From: Thalassospira sp. MCCC 1A01428
GTDB taxonomy: Bacteria > Pseudomonadota > Alphaproteobacteria > Rhodospirillales > Thalassospiraceae
Length of the DNA: 64,000 nt
Assembly (NCBI RefSeq): GCF_002115825.1
Contig: NZ_JFJZ01000004.1
Coordinates: 62,001 to 126,000, forward strand
Reading direction: 5' to 3'
Shown here: in pieces, positions 38,485 through 47,497 of the stretch
How the letters are laid out: the number at the start of each line of letters is the position of its first letter
How positions within the stretch are numbered: position 1 is the first letter of the stretch
Notes under the pieces: model-generated
Databases searched by the model: none
The model's input: the letters and a program-made list of their open reading frames with translations, nothing else
What the model was told of the DNA's origin: nothing
Position numbers and translations under genes: made by a program

Positions 38485-38608
38485 TTTTTGCAGTGGGTGG
38501 CAGTGTAATTCCAAGGGCGGTTTTCAAAAACCGGACAACGGGTTTTTAATTTCTTTCAAACCTGTTGAGGGGCTTTTCTCGATTTGAATTCAGGGGACGG
38601 GACATTCG

Positions 38609-39781
38609 ATGTCACGAATGGTTAGGCTGATTGTGATTTTGGTGGTGGCGGTGGCCATTGGCGGTGGCTTGATTGCCTATCGCGATGGCAAACTGCCGTT
38701 CCTGTCTGGTGATGGACCGATTATTGTTCAAAACGAAGCTGGTAGTGGTACTGGGGCTGGCAGCCCTGCCAAACCGGCGTCATCGGGCCCGGCTTTGCCT
38801 GTTATCGCCGAACATGCTGTTTTAACTGCTGATAATACGGTGGTCGAAGCCGTGGGTACGGGCCGGTCTGCCATGGGGGTGCAGCTTTACCCGCCCGTCG
38901 CAGGCGAGGTTAAAGACGTTCTGGTTCATGCAGGCGACCAGGTGAAACGCGGACAGGTGTTGCTGATCCTTGATTCCGCACGGGAAAAACTGGCGCGCGA
39001 CCTTGCTGCTGTTCAGGTGCGGGATGCCAAACAGATGCTGGATCGTTACGAAAAAGCCCGTCCCAAGGGGGCTGTCTCCGATAGTGAAGTTGACGAAGCC
39101 CGCACCGCCCTGGCCGAGGCGCGCATTCGCCTGGATCAGGCCGGGGTCGATCTGGATGATCGCACTGTTTTGGCCCCGTTTGACGGGATGATGGGTATTC
39201 CTGCCGTCGAAGCCGGTGACCGGATCGATAAAACCACCATGATCGCCACACTTGATAACGTTGATAGTGTGCTGGTGGATTTTGAAGTGTCAGAAACCCG
39301 GTTTCGTGGTGTGCAACCAGGCCAGTCCTTGCGCGTGGAAACATGGAGCCTGCCTGGCGAAAAATTCGAAGGCGTGGTTGATGCCATTGGCAGCCGGGTA
39401 GACCCCGAAAGCCGGACATTTAGCGTGCGCGCCCGTATCCCCAACCCCAGTGGGCGGTTACGTTCGGGCATGTCATTTGCGGTTTATATCGATATTGCGG
39501 GCAAGTCCTATCCGTCGGTGCCGGAAATTTCGGTTTTGTGGGGCGATGGTGGGACTTATGTCTGGCGGATCGAAGGCGAAAAAGCCAGCCGGGTGCCGGT
39601 GCGCGTGGTCAAGCGGACCAATGGTCGCATCTTGCTCGATGGCCCCGTTTCGCAAGGAGACCTGATTGTGGTGGAAGGGGTGCAGCGACTGCGCCCGGGG
39701 CGGAATGTTGCCGCCACCATTCGCGGGGACGACCAGCAGGGCATTGCTCAACGAAGCGAGTCTTCAGACGGGGGCTCCTGA
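38609..39781 (+). CDS. RND efflux periplasmic adaptor (membrane fusion protein)
   Basis: 390 aa. A single N-terminal membrane anchor (LIVILVVAVAIGGGLIAY) is followed by a biotinyl-lipoyl half motif (VAGEVKDVLVHAGDQVKRGQVLLILD), an alpha-helical hairpin rich in Ala/Glu, the second half (DRTVLAPFDGMMGIPAVEAGDRIDK) and beta-barrel and membrane-proximal domains. It bridges the inner-membrane pump and outer-membrane channel. It is the first gene of a three-gene operon, and its stop is 1 bp from the pump start. The substrate is unknown. Confidence 0.93.
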   Translation: MSRMVRLIVILVVAVAIGGGLIAYRDGKLPFLSGDGPIIVQNEAGSGTGAGSPAKPASSGPALPVIAEHAVLTADNTVVEAVGTGRSAMGVQLYPPVAGEVKDVLVHAGDQVKRGQVLLILDSAREKLARDLAAVQVRDAKQMLDRYEKARPKGAVSDSEVDEARTALAEARIRLDQAGVDLDDRTVLAPFDGMMGIPAVEAGDRIDKTTMIATLDNVDSVLVDFEVSETRFRGVQPGQSLRVETWSLPGEKFEGVVDAIGSRVDPESRTFSVRARIPNPSGRLRSGMSFAVYIDIAGKSYPSVPEISVLWGDGGTYVWRIEGEKASRVPVRVVKRTNGRILLDGPVSQGDLIVVEGVQRLRPGRNVAATIRGDDQQGIAQRSESSDGGS

Positions 39782-39782
39782 T

Positions 39783-42700
39783 ATGTCGGCAAATAACGAC
39801 ATTGCGTCGCTAAGTGTGCGACGACCAATCCTGATTATTGTGATTTCATTGCTGATCATTCTGGCCGGGCTGGCCGCGATGACCGGGGTGGAAATTCGCG
39901 AACTGCCCGATATTGACCGGCCTGTTGTTACCATATCGGCGACCTATACCGGCGCTTCGCCCGAAACGGTGGATACCGAAGTTACCAGCGTGATCGAAGG
40001 GGCGGCGTCGCGCGTGAGCGGCGTGCAGGATATCAGTTCAACCAGCGAAGAAGGCAGTTCGCGGGTTCGCATTGAATTTTCGCCCGATGTCGAAATTAAC
40101 GATGCCGCTAACGACATTCGCGAAGCCGTAAGCCGCGCACAGCGCAGCCTGCCCGACGAGGTTGACGATATTCGTGTGGTCAAGGCGGATTCCGATGCCA
40201 GCCCGATCATGCGGCTGGCCGTGGTTAGCAGCCGTTTGACCGAAGACGAGTTGGCAAATGTGGTGGAAGACCAGGTGATACCGGCCCTGTTATCAGTACC
40301 CGGTGTGGCCGAGGTGAACGAAAACGGCGACCGCGAAAAGGTTTTGCATGTGCGGGTGGACCCGCTGCGCCTTGCCAGCCACGGCTTTTCGATTGACGAT
40401 ATTGCCAGTGTTCTTGAAACCGCCAAATTCGACATTCCGGCCGGCAGCTTTGATTCCAATGATCAGAACCTGTTTGTGCGCGCCAATGCATCGGTGTGGA
40501 AACCCGAAGACATCAAGGCGATTTTCGTGCGCGATGGCGTGCGTTTGGGCGATGTCGCCGATATCTATTATGGCCCCGACGATGCGACATCCTATGTGCG
40601 GCTTGATGGCCGGGCGGTGATTGGCCTTGGTATTGTGCGCCAGGCGCAATCGAACACCATTTCAATTTCCAAGGGCGTGCGCGCGACCGCCGAAAAGCTC
40701 AATACCCAGCTTGACGGGGTTAACGTGCTGGTTAATTCCGACGATGCTGTTTTTATCGAAGGGGCACTGTGGGAAGTGATCCGCAGCCTTGTGCTGGCGG
40801 TTGTGATCGTGATCGGGGTTTTGTACCTGTTTTTACGGTCCTTCACCGCAACACTAATTCCAACCGTGACCATCCCCATTGCGTTGATTGGCACCGTGGC
40901 CGCGGTCTGGATGCTGGGGTTTTCGATTAATATTCTAACCTTGCTGGCACTGGTTTTATCCACCGGCATGATCGTGGATGATGCGATTGTGGTGCTGGAA
41001 AATATTCAGCGGCGACGGCATCAGGGGCTAGGCTCGCTTGCCGCGGCGGTGTTGGGCACACGGCAGGTGTTTTTTGCCGTTGTTGCCACCACACTGACAT
41101 TGATGTCGGTTTTTGTGCCGATTTCGTTTTTGCCCAGCACGGCGGGCCGCCTGTTTCGCGAATTTGGCTTTGTGTTGGCGGTTTCGGTGGCGATTTCGTC
41201 CTTTGTGGCGCTGTCGCTGTGCCCGCTTTTGGCATCGCGCCTGAAGCATATAGACCCGGAAGCGCCGAAAAAAGGCGATGGCAAACTTCATTTGCTGGAT
41301 CGGACCGGCGACTTTTTTTTCGGGCTGTATAAACGCATTCTCGACCTGGTGCTTAAATTTCCAGTGATGACGGTGATTGCCTCGATCATTGTGGCAGTGC
41401 TGGCGATTGGGGCGTTCAAACTGGTAAAGCAGGAATTGCTGCCCGATGAAGACCGGGGCCGGTTGCTGGTGTCGCTGCGTGGGCCGGACGGTGTTGGTAT
41501 TGATTATATGGACCGCCAGGTTGAAGCGGTTGAAAACATTTTGCGGCCGATTGTAAACCGGGGCGAAGCGCAGAACATTTATACCATTGTCGGGTTTCGC
41601 GATAATAACCGCGCCCTGGTTATTGCCAGTCTTTCGCCTTGGGAAGAACGCGATCGTAGCCAGCAGGAAATTACGGCATCGATCCGGGGGCAATTAAATG
41701 CCCTGCCCGGTGTGCAGGCCTTTGTCTATCAGCCCAATTCATTGGGGTTGCGTGGCAGCAGTTCGGGGGAAAGTCTGGAATTTGCCCTGACCGGGACCAA
41801 TTATCACAATCTGGCGGCCAATGCCCAGGCAATGCAAAAGGAACTGGAAAAGAACTACCCCAATATTACCGGTATTCGGGTGGGGTATCAAACCACCCAG
41901 CCGCAGTTGCTGGTGAATATTGACCGGCAGCGCGCCTTTGATCTGGGTGTGTCGATTGACAGCCTTGATACCACCCTGCGCGCCATGATTGACGGCTACG
42001 AAGTAACCGATCTTTCGGTCGATGACACCACGGTGCCGGTAAAATTGCGCAGCAGTGCCGGGGCCATTAACGACCCGTCGGATCTTGATAACCTGTTTGT
42101 GCCGGGCAAAAACGGGCGGATATTGCCGCTATCGTCGATTATTCACCTGGATGAAGAAGCGGTGGCATCGCAGCTGGACCGCGAAGGACAGCAACGCGCC
42201 GTAACGATAACAGCCAATATGACACCGGGTTACACCCTGCAACAGGCGGTGATTGATATTCAAAATGCCGCTAAAACCGTTGTGCCCACCGGAACAGGTT
42301 TGTTGTTTCTGGGGGATGCGGCGGCATTGGGCGAAACATCGCATGATGTTGTGATTACGTTTCTGGTTGCGGTACTGGTGGTGTTGCTGGTGCTGGCCGC
42401 CCAGTTTGAAAGTTTCATGTCGGCATCGGTTGTGGTGTTAACTGTGCCGTTTGGATTGGCTGCCGCGATTTTTGCACTCGTGATCAGCCATACATCGATC
42501 AATATCTATAGCCAGATCGGGCTTGTGATGCTGGTGGGGCTGATGGCGAAAAACGGGATTTTGGTGGTGGAGTTTGCCGACCAGTTGCGCGATCAGGGAA
42601 AATCGGTGCGTGATGCCATTCATGATGCCGCCATGATCCGTTTGCGACCGATTATGATGACGATGATTTCAACCGTGCTGGGCGGGTTGCCGCTGGTGCT

Positions 42701-42923
42701 GGGCACCGGGGCCGGGGCCGAAGCCCGCGCTGCCATTGGCTGGGTTATTTTTGGCGGACTGGGTTTTGCCACGGTGTTTACCCTGTTTTTAACCCCGGTT
42801 TTGTATTTGTTGCTGGCCCCGCTGGTGGCAGCCCGTGCCGATGGCGGCCAAAAACTGGAAGACGAACTGCGCATTGCCCAATCCATTCCCGACAGGGATG
42901 AATATGAAGGGAGTGCCGGGTGA
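39783..42923 (+). CDS. RND family efflux permease
   Basis: 1046 aa from the ATG at 39783; a longer in-frame extension into the adaptor gene is rejected. The classical 12-helix RND pump is recognisable by SVRRPILIIVISLLIILAGLAAM at the start, by the proton-relay motif STGMIVDDAIVVLENIQRRR (two Asp in helix 4) and by LVGLMAKNGILVVEFADQL (Lys in helix 10). Two large periplasmic loops are present. It is drug- or lipid-type rather than metal-type by the DD motif. It is coupled to both neighbours: its stop overlaps the outer-membrane gene start by one base. Confidence 0.95.
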   Translation: MSANNDIASLSVRRPILIIVISLLIILAGLAAMTGVEIRELPDIDRPVVTISATYTGASPETVDTEVTSVIEGAASRVSGVQDISSTSEEGSSRVRIEFSPDVEINDAANDIREAVSRAQRSLPDEVDDIRVVKADSDASPIMRLAVVSSRLTEDELANVVEDQVIPALLSVPGVAEVNENGDREKVLHVRVDPLRLASHGFSIDDIASVLETAKFDIPAGSFDSNDQNLFVRANASVWKPEDIKAIFVRDGVRLGDVADIYYGPDDATSYVRLDGRAVIGLGIVRQAQSNTISISKGVRATAEKLNTQLDGVNVLVNSDDAVFIEGALWEVIRSLVLAVVIVIGVLYLFLRSFTATLIPTVTIPIALIGTVAAVWMLGFSINILTLLALVLSTGMIVDDAIVVLENIQRRRHQGLGSLAAAVLGTRQVFFAVVATTLTLMSVFVPISFLPSTAGRLFREFGFVLAVSVAISSFVALSLCPLLASRLKHIDPEAPKKGDGKLHLLDRTGDFFFGLYKRILDLVLKFPVMTVIASIIVAVLAIGAFKLVKQELLPDEDRGRLLVSLRGPDGVGIDYMDRQVEAVENILRPIVNRGEAQNIYTIVGFRDNNRALVIASLSPWEERDRSQQEITASIRGQLNALPGVQAFVYQPNSLGLRGSSSGESLEFALTGTNYHNLAANAQAMQKELEKNYPNITGIRVGYQTTQPQLLVNIDRQRAFDLGVSIDSLDTTLRAMIDGYEVTDLSVDDTTVPVKLRSSAGAINDPSDLDNLFVPGKNGRILPLSSIIHLDEEAVASQLDREGQQRAVTITANMTPGYTLQQAVIDIQNAAKTVVPTGTGLLFLGDAAALGETSHDVVITFLVAVLVVLLVLAAQFESFMSASVVVLTVPFGLAAAIFALVISHTSINIYSQIGLVMLVGLMAKNGILVVEFADQLRDQGKSVRDAIHDAAMIRLRPIMMTMISTVLGGLPLVLGTGAGAEARAAIGWVIFGGLGFATVFTLFLTPVLYLLLAPLVAARADGGQKLEDELRIAQSIPDRDEYEGSAG

Positions 42924-44464
42924 TGCGGATGCGTTCAGTTTTGATGTTAAGCCCGGTTTTGGGATTGTCGCTTTTGGTTCTTGCGGGCTGTGTCACCAGC
43001 GGGCCGGAATATGTAGCGCCGCAATTTGACTTAAAGGCCACCTATAGCCCACAGGTGCCACAAATAGCGGACCATAAACCCGACCTGACCCGGTGGTGGC
43101 AAAGCACATCGGACCCGGTTTTAAGCCAGTTGGTAAAAGACGGGATTAACAACAATATCGACCTTAAAATTGCCGCCAGCCGCATTGCCGAGGCCCGCGC
43201 CGTTGCCCGGGGTGTGCGCGGCGATAATGGCCCCAAGGTGACCGCATCGGGCGGGGGCAGTGCCGAACGGCAATGGTCGACCAAGGAAGATGGTAATTAT
43301 CAGGATGATTTTGGCGCAAATGCGGGATTTAACCTGTCTTGGACGGCGGATTTGTGGGGCGGGCAGGCGCGCGAAGGCCAAGTGGCCGAGGCCGATATTT
43401 TGCAGCAGGTTTACCTGCGTGAAGATGTATATCGCACCGTTATTGCCGATATTATCCGGAATTACATCACGCTCCGGGGGACCCAGCAACGCCAGCTTTT
43501 GCTGCGCAATTCGCTCGATTTGCAGCGCCAGACCCGCGACATTGTTGACTTGCGCGCGCAGTCTGGCCTGGCGTCTGATCTGGACCTTTCGCGCGCACGG
43601 GCCGAGGTTGCGGATATCGAGGCGACCTTGCCGGTGTTGCAAACCAGCATCGACCGCTCGATCAATGCGATTGCCATTTTAACCGGTGCCCAGCCCGGCA
43701 CGTATCGCGATGTATTAAGCCGGGCCGATGCTTTGCCTGAATTTGACAGCGCCCCGCCCATTGGTGTGCCTGCCGATTTGCTGCGCCGTCGCCCCGATGT
43801 GCGGGCCGCCGAACTGGGCCTGATTTCGGCAACTGCCGAAATTGGGGTGCAAACAGCAGATCTTTACCCGGAACTTACCTTGCAAGGCAGCCTGTCGATG
43901 GCGGCAACCGGGTTTGGCACCGGGCCAATTGTGCGTACCGCCCTGGCCGCGATCAGTGCGGTGATTGATGCCACCCTTTATGATGGCGGGGTGCGCAAGG
44001 CCAACATCACCGTGGCCGAAGAACGCGCCCAGCAGGCGTTTTACCAATATCGCCAAACCTTGCTGGCCGCGATCAGCGATGTTGAATCGGCGATATTTGG
44101 TTATGTCGGCGCGGTGTCGCAGCGCGACAGCCTGATTTTGGCAGTTGCCCATCATCGACAAGCGTTTGAACAATCGCGGGTGCGTTATACGCAAGGCCTG
44201 TCAAACTTCCTTGATGTGCTTGATGCGCAACGGACCCTGACCAAATCGGAACAGGATCTGGCCGATGCCCAGACCAGTCTGGAAATTGAAACCATTAATC
44301 TTTATTCCGCGGTTGGGATGGATGCCGAGCAAGTGGACAAAATGGCGGAAACAACCAACCGCGATAGCGCGCCGTTTGATCCGTTTTTTGTCACACCAAC
44401 GCGGGCTGCCGCCCAGCGCAGCCCAACATCATCGTCCCCGGCAACACATGATGTTGCCGGGTAA
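42923..44464 (+). CDS. Outer-membrane efflux channel lipoprotein (NodT/OprM type)
   Basis: 513 aa from the ATG at 42923 (its A is the last base of the pump stop codon). A lipoprotein signal peptide with lipobox LAGC is followed by repeated TolC-family domains (LTRWWQSTSDPVLSQLVKDGINNNIDLKIAASRIAEARAVARG, IGVPADLLRRRPDVRAAELGLISATAEIGV). It is the exit duct for the upstream RND pump and adaptor. The C-terminal about 35 residues are low complexity. GAAGGGAG lies upstream of the start. Confidence 0.93.
   Translation: MRMRSVLMLSPVLGLSLLVLAGCVTSGPEYVAPQFDLKATYSPQVPQIADHKPDLTRWWQSTSDPVLSQLVKDGINNNIDLKIAASRIAEARAVARGVRGDNGPKVTASGGGSAERQWSTKEDGNYQDDFGANAGFNLSWTADLWGGQAREGQVAEADILQQVYLREDVYRTVIADIIRNYITLRGTQQRQLLLRNSLDLQRQTRDIVDLRAQSGLASDLDLSRARAEVADIEATLPVLQTSIDRSINAIAILTGAQPGTYRDVLSRADALPEFDSAPPIGVPADLLRRRPDVRAAELGLISATAEIGVQTADLYPELTLQGSLSMAATGFGTGPIVRTALAAISAVIDATLYDGGVRKANITVAEERAQQAFYQYRQTLLAAISDVESAIFGYVGAVSQRDSLILAVAHHRQAFEQSRVRYTQGLSNFLDVLDAQRTLTKSEQDLADAQTSLEIETINLYSAVGMDAEQVDKMAETTNRDSAPFDPFFVTPTRAAAQRSPTSSSPATHDVAG
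44437..44461. terminator. Hairpin at the convergent ends of the efflux and ars operons
   Basis: CCCGGCAACA and TGTTGCCGGG form a perfect 10-bp stem with a 5-nt loop. It lies inside the last codons of the efflux channel gene and ends one base before its stop. There is no T-run on the plus strand. It could act for both convergent operons or be only a coding coincidence. Confidence 0.4.
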
Positions 44465-44484
44465 CGCGAAATCGACATTCGCTA

Positions 44485-45795
44485 TTAAGGCGCGGATATC
44501 ATTGGCAGCCAGACCGCCAGTGCCAGCAGGGTAACAAACAGCACCGGTGTTGTGATGACAGCGCCGACTTTCATGTAATGGCCCCAGCTGATTTTGTGGC
44601 CTTTGCCCGCCAATACATGCAACCACAACAAGGTTGCAAGGCTGCCGATGGGAGTAAATTTTGGCCCCAGATCATTGCCAATGACATTGGCGTAAACCAT
44701 CAGCTGTTGGGTTAAATCCGCGACATGAACCTGATCAATCGCCAGCGCGCCGATCAGGGTGGCGGGCATATTGTTCATGATCGATGCCAAAACAGCAGCG
44801 GCAAAGCCGGTGCCGATGGTGGCAACCACGTTGCCTTGTGTTCCCAGCATTGCCAGAATGCCCGATGCCCAGCTGGTGAGCCACGCCTGACCCAGCCCGT
44901 AAACCACCAGATACATGCCCAGTGAAAACAGCACAATTTGCCACGGCGCATTTTTAAGAACATGTGGCAGGGAAATAACCGCTTTTTGTTTGCGGGTGAA
45001 CCAGCGCCCGGCTATGGCGATCAGGATCAGCGCGGCAAGGCCCATGACCAGCGAAATGGGAATATCCCAGTGCGCGGTGATAAACAGGGCCACCAGCAAA
45101 ATCGCAATAATGGGAAAGGCCGCATAAAAAACCTGATGGTCGCGAATGGCGTGGCCGGGTTTTTCCAACCGGTTCAGGGCGTAGCTTTGCGGAATATCGC
45201 GGCGGAAATACAGCCATAAAACCAGCAAGGTAGCCAGCAAGGAAACAATATCGACGGGCACCATGACCTGGGCATAACGCGAAAAACTGACATCGAAGAA
45301 ATTGGCGCTGACGATATTGACCAGATTGGAAATCACCAGCGGCAAACTGGTTGAATCGGCAACAAAACCGGTGGCGATGATAAAGGCCAGTGCGGATTTT
45401 TCGCTAAATTCCAGCCGGGTTAAAATGGCAAGCACAATGGGGGTAAGCAACAATGCCGCCCCGTCATTGGCAAAAAACGCCGAAATTGCCGCACCCAGAA
45501 TGATAATGAGCGGAAATAACAACCGCCCGCTGCCCTTGCCCCAGCGGGCAATATGCAAGGCCGCCCAGGCAAAAAAGCCTGCTTCGTCCAGAATAAGCGA
45601 GATAATGATCAGCGCGACAAAGGTGAATGTCGCATCCCAGACAATATCCCAGACAATGGCGACATCGCCCCAGTTTACAACACCCAGCGCCAGGGCCACG
45701 ATGGCACCGGCCATCGCACTCCAGCCAATGCCAAGGCCACGGGGTTGCCAGATCACCAGTGTAAGCGTGACCGCAAAAATCAGCAGCGCAAGCAT
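44485..45795 (-). CDS. arsB: Arsenite efflux pump ArsB
   Basis: 436 aa from the ATG at 45795, with AAGGAA 6 bp upstream. It is a polytopic membrane protein of the ArsB/NhaD superfamily with roughly 11-12 helices. Recognisable stretches include ALIIISLILDEAGFFAWAALHIARWGKGSG, FFANDGAALLLTPIVLAIL, GFVADSTSLPLVISNLVNIVSA and IMNNMPATLIGALAI. It exports As(III) or Sb(III) from the cell. It is the last gene of arsRCHB, 13 bp past arsH. No arsA gene is present, so the pump would be driven by the membrane potential. Confidence 0.95.
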   Translation of the reverse strand: MLALLIFAVTLTLVIWQPRGLGIGWSAMAGAIVALALGVVNWGDVAIVWDIVWDATFTFVALIIISLILDEAGFFAWAALHIARWGKGSGRLLFPLIIILGAAISAFFANDGAALLLTPIVLAILTRLEFSEKSALAFIIATGFVADSTSLPLVISNLVNIVSANFFDVSFSRYAQVMVPVDIVSLLATLLVLWLYFRRDIPQSYALNRLEKPGHAIRDHQVFYAAFPIIAILLVALFITAHWDIPISLVMGLAALILIAIAGRWFTRKQKAVISLPHVLKNAPWQIVLFSLGMYLVVYGLGQAWLTSWASGILAMLGTQGNVVATIGTGFAAAVLASIMNNMPATLIGALAIDQVHVADLTQQLMVYANVIGNDLGPKFTPIGSLATLLWLHVLAGKGHKISWGHYMKVGAVITTPVLFVTLLALAVWLPMISAP

Positions 45796-45808
45796 GATTG
45801 TTCCTTGA

Positions 45809-46534
45809 TCAGAGAGAAGGTTGATTAACCCGGCGCGAAAGTTCTTCGGCGGTTTCAACCCGTTCGGAATAACGGTCGGTCAGGTAAGGGGTGCGGTGGC
45901 GGGTCAACCAGGTGAATTTGACCAGTTCCTCGCACACATCGACAATACGGTTATAAAGCGGGGAGGGTTTCATCCGGCCATTTTCGTCAAATTCGTTAAA
46001 CGCCTTGGGCACAGAAGATTGATTGGGGATGGTTACCATCCGCATCCAGCGGCCAAGAATGCGCAACTGGTTTACGGTATTAAAGCTTTGGCTGCCGCCA
46101 GAAACCTGCATGATCGCCAGGGTTTTACCCTGTGTTGGCCGCACCCCGCCCAACGATAGCGGGATCCAGTCGATTTGCGCTTTCATTACCGATGTGATGG
46201 CGCCGTGGCGTTCCGGGCTGACCCAGACCATGCCTTCGGACCATTCGGCCAGGCCGCGCAATTCATGCACCTTGGGGTGGTCGGCACCGGCATCATCGGG
46301 CAGCGGCAGGCCGGTGGGGTTAAAGGTTTTAACGTCGCAGCCAAACCATTGCAGCAAACGGGTTGCTTCCTCGGCTACCAGCCGGGAATAGGACCGGTCA
46401 CGCAATGAGCCATAAAGTACGAGGATGCGCGGCGCGTGGCGGGGGCCATCGGCCCCGGCAAGGGACGAAAAATCAACCGGCTGCATGTTCGCGGCCTCGA
46501 TATTGGGAAGATCGGTTAAAGCGCTGTCTGACAT
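45809..46534 (-). CDS. arsH: Arsenical resistance protein ArsH (FMN-dependent oxidoreductase)
   Basis: 241 aa. The flavodoxin-like fold has the FMN phosphate loop [17 protein letters not shown]. The ArsH signature [46 protein letters not shown]-type region follows (about 108-155), with the C-terminal RDVCEEL-like helix and [15 protein letters not shown]. ArsH reduces flavins and oxidises trivalent organoarsenicals. It is 2 bp from arsC and 13 bp from arsB in the same operon. Confidence 0.95.
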   Translation of the reverse strand: MSDSALTDLPNIEAANMQPVDFSSLAGADGPRHAPRILVLYGSLRDRSYSRLVAEEATRLLQWFGCDVKTFNPTGLPLPDDAGADHPKVHELRGLAEWSEGMVWVSPERHGAITSVMKAQIDWIPLSLGGVRPTQGKTLAIMQVSGGSQSFNTVNQLRILGRWMRMVTIPNQSSVPKAFNEFDENGRMKPSPLYNRIVDVCEELVKFTWLTRHRTPYLTDRYSERVETAEELSRRVNQPSL

Positions 46535-46536
46535 TA

Positions 46537-46944
46537 TTAGGTCGGCGCGTTAAAGGAGACCGTTTCGCCGTCTTCCTTGGTAAATGTTGTGATTGGGTTG
46601 GGCAAAAGGCCCAGCACCAGCTCCGACGGGCGGCACAGGCGCGTGCCCATTTCGGTCACCACGATGGGCCGGTTGATCAGGATGGGGTGGGCCAGCATGG
46701 CATCAATCAGCTCGGCATCGGTTTTGCGATCATCTAGCCCCAGCGCGTCATAGGGGGTTCCTTTGCGGCGCAGCAGATCGCGCGGGGTGATGTGCATGGC
46801 GGCAATCAGTTCCACCAGCTTTTCGCGTGTTGGCGGTGTTTTTAAATATTCGATAACATGGGGTTCTTCACCGGACTGGCGCATCATGGCCAAGGTGTTG
46901 CGCGATGTGCCGCACTCGGGGTTGTGATAAATCAGCGTGATCAT
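46537..46944 (-). CDS. arsC: Arsenate reductase, glutaredoxin-dependent type
   Basis: 135 aa. The catalytic Cys11 lies in [15 protein letters not shown], as in plasmid R773 ArsC. The three basic residues that bind arsenate have matches in LLRRKGTPY and in [20 protein letters not shown]. It reduces As(V) to As(III), taking electrons from glutathione and glutaredoxin. Its ATG overlaps the arsR stop by four bases, so translation is coupled. Confidence 0.96.
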   Translation of the reverse strand: MITLIYHNPECGTSRNTLAMMRQSGEEPHVIEYLKTPPTREKLVELIAAMHITPRDLLRRKGTPYDALGLDDRKTDAELIDAMLAHPILINRPIVVTEMGTRLCRPSELVLGLLPNPITTFTKEDGETVSFNAPT

Positions 46945-47297
46945 GTTTTCGGGTCCGTTTTACAGGAAGGGGCAGGGGATAATTTCTGCAACAGGGGGTG
47001 GCACAGTTCGGGGTGGCCCGCACAGCAGTCATTGACCATAAAGCCCAGCATGTCGTTCATCCGGGCAAGGCTGGCGCGGTAAATGATTGAGCGGCCCTGA
47101 CGTTTCGAGACGATCAGCCCTGAGCGCGATAATACCCCCAGATGCGATGACATTGTGTTGTGGGGCACATCAAGCAGCCGGGCCAGCTCGCCCGCAGGCA
47201 GGCCGTTTGGTTCATTGCGCACCAGCAGACGAAAGGCGTCCAGCCGGGTGATCTGTGACAGGGCCGTAAAGGCATCAATGATTTCATTCGTGTCCAT
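46941..47297 (-). CDS. arsR: ArsR family arsenic-responsive repressor
   Basis: 118 aa from the ATG at 47297; the longer frame begins with TTG and runs through the operator, so it is rejected. The winged HTH is clear (ELARLLDVPHNTMSSHLGVLSRSGLIVSKRQGRSIIYRA). The classic metal-binding CVC of R773 ArsR in the recognition helix is absent. Cysteines are instead at 91, 92 and 99 (DCCAGHPELC), similar to the C-terminal Cys triad of Acidithiobacillus ArsR. It probably represses arsRCHB until As(III) binds. Its start codon lies inside its own operator. Confidence 0.93.
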   Translation of the reverse strand: MDTNEIIDAFTALSQITRLDAFRLLVRNEPNGLPAGELARLLDVPHNTMSSHLGVLSRSGLIVSKRQGRSIIYRASLARMNDMLGFMVNDCCAGHPELCHPLLQKLSPAPSCKTDPKT

Positions 47298-47333
47298 ATG
47301 TCCAATAATATGGACATATGGACACGCTGGCAA
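47291..47333 (-). promoter_or_regulatory. arsR promoter embedded in a 34-bp operator
   Basis: TGTCCATATGTCCA and TGGACATATGGACA (47291-47304 and 47311-47324) form a perfect 14-bp inverted repeat around a 6-bp centre. Each arm also holds two direct copies of TGTCCA. On the minus strand the centre reads TATTAT (-10) and TTGCCA lies 17 bp upstream at 47328-47333 (-35). The predicted start site, about 7 bp after the -10, coincides with the arsR ATG at 47297. Confidence 0.8.
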
Positions 47334-47436
47334 GATGCTTTTTTAAAAATGCCGGTAGCACGGAAAGTTTGGCGATTGGCCTATATAGTGTGCGGGGATG
47401 TGAAGGCCGGAGGCACCGAAGGGGGCCTTGAAACTA

Positions 47437-47470
47437 CGAACCCCGCCAACGAAAACATTGGCGGGGTTCG
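47437..47470 (-). terminator. Hairpin downstream of the soluble chemoreceptor gene
   Basis: CGAACCCCGCCAA and TTGGCGGGGTTCG form a perfect 13-bp stem with an 8-nt loop, 28 bp past the chemoreceptor stop. On the minus strand only a weak T-containing stretch follows, but the stem is very stable and separates this gene from arsR. Confidence 0.65.
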
Positions 47471-47497
47471 CATAGGGGCGAGTTTGATGGCTAAAGA

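Noticed and set aside
38336-38587. 83-codon frame between the chemoreceptor and efflux genes
   Set aside because: It runs through the chemoreceptor terminator and the TACA repeat array, so it is unlikely to be coding.
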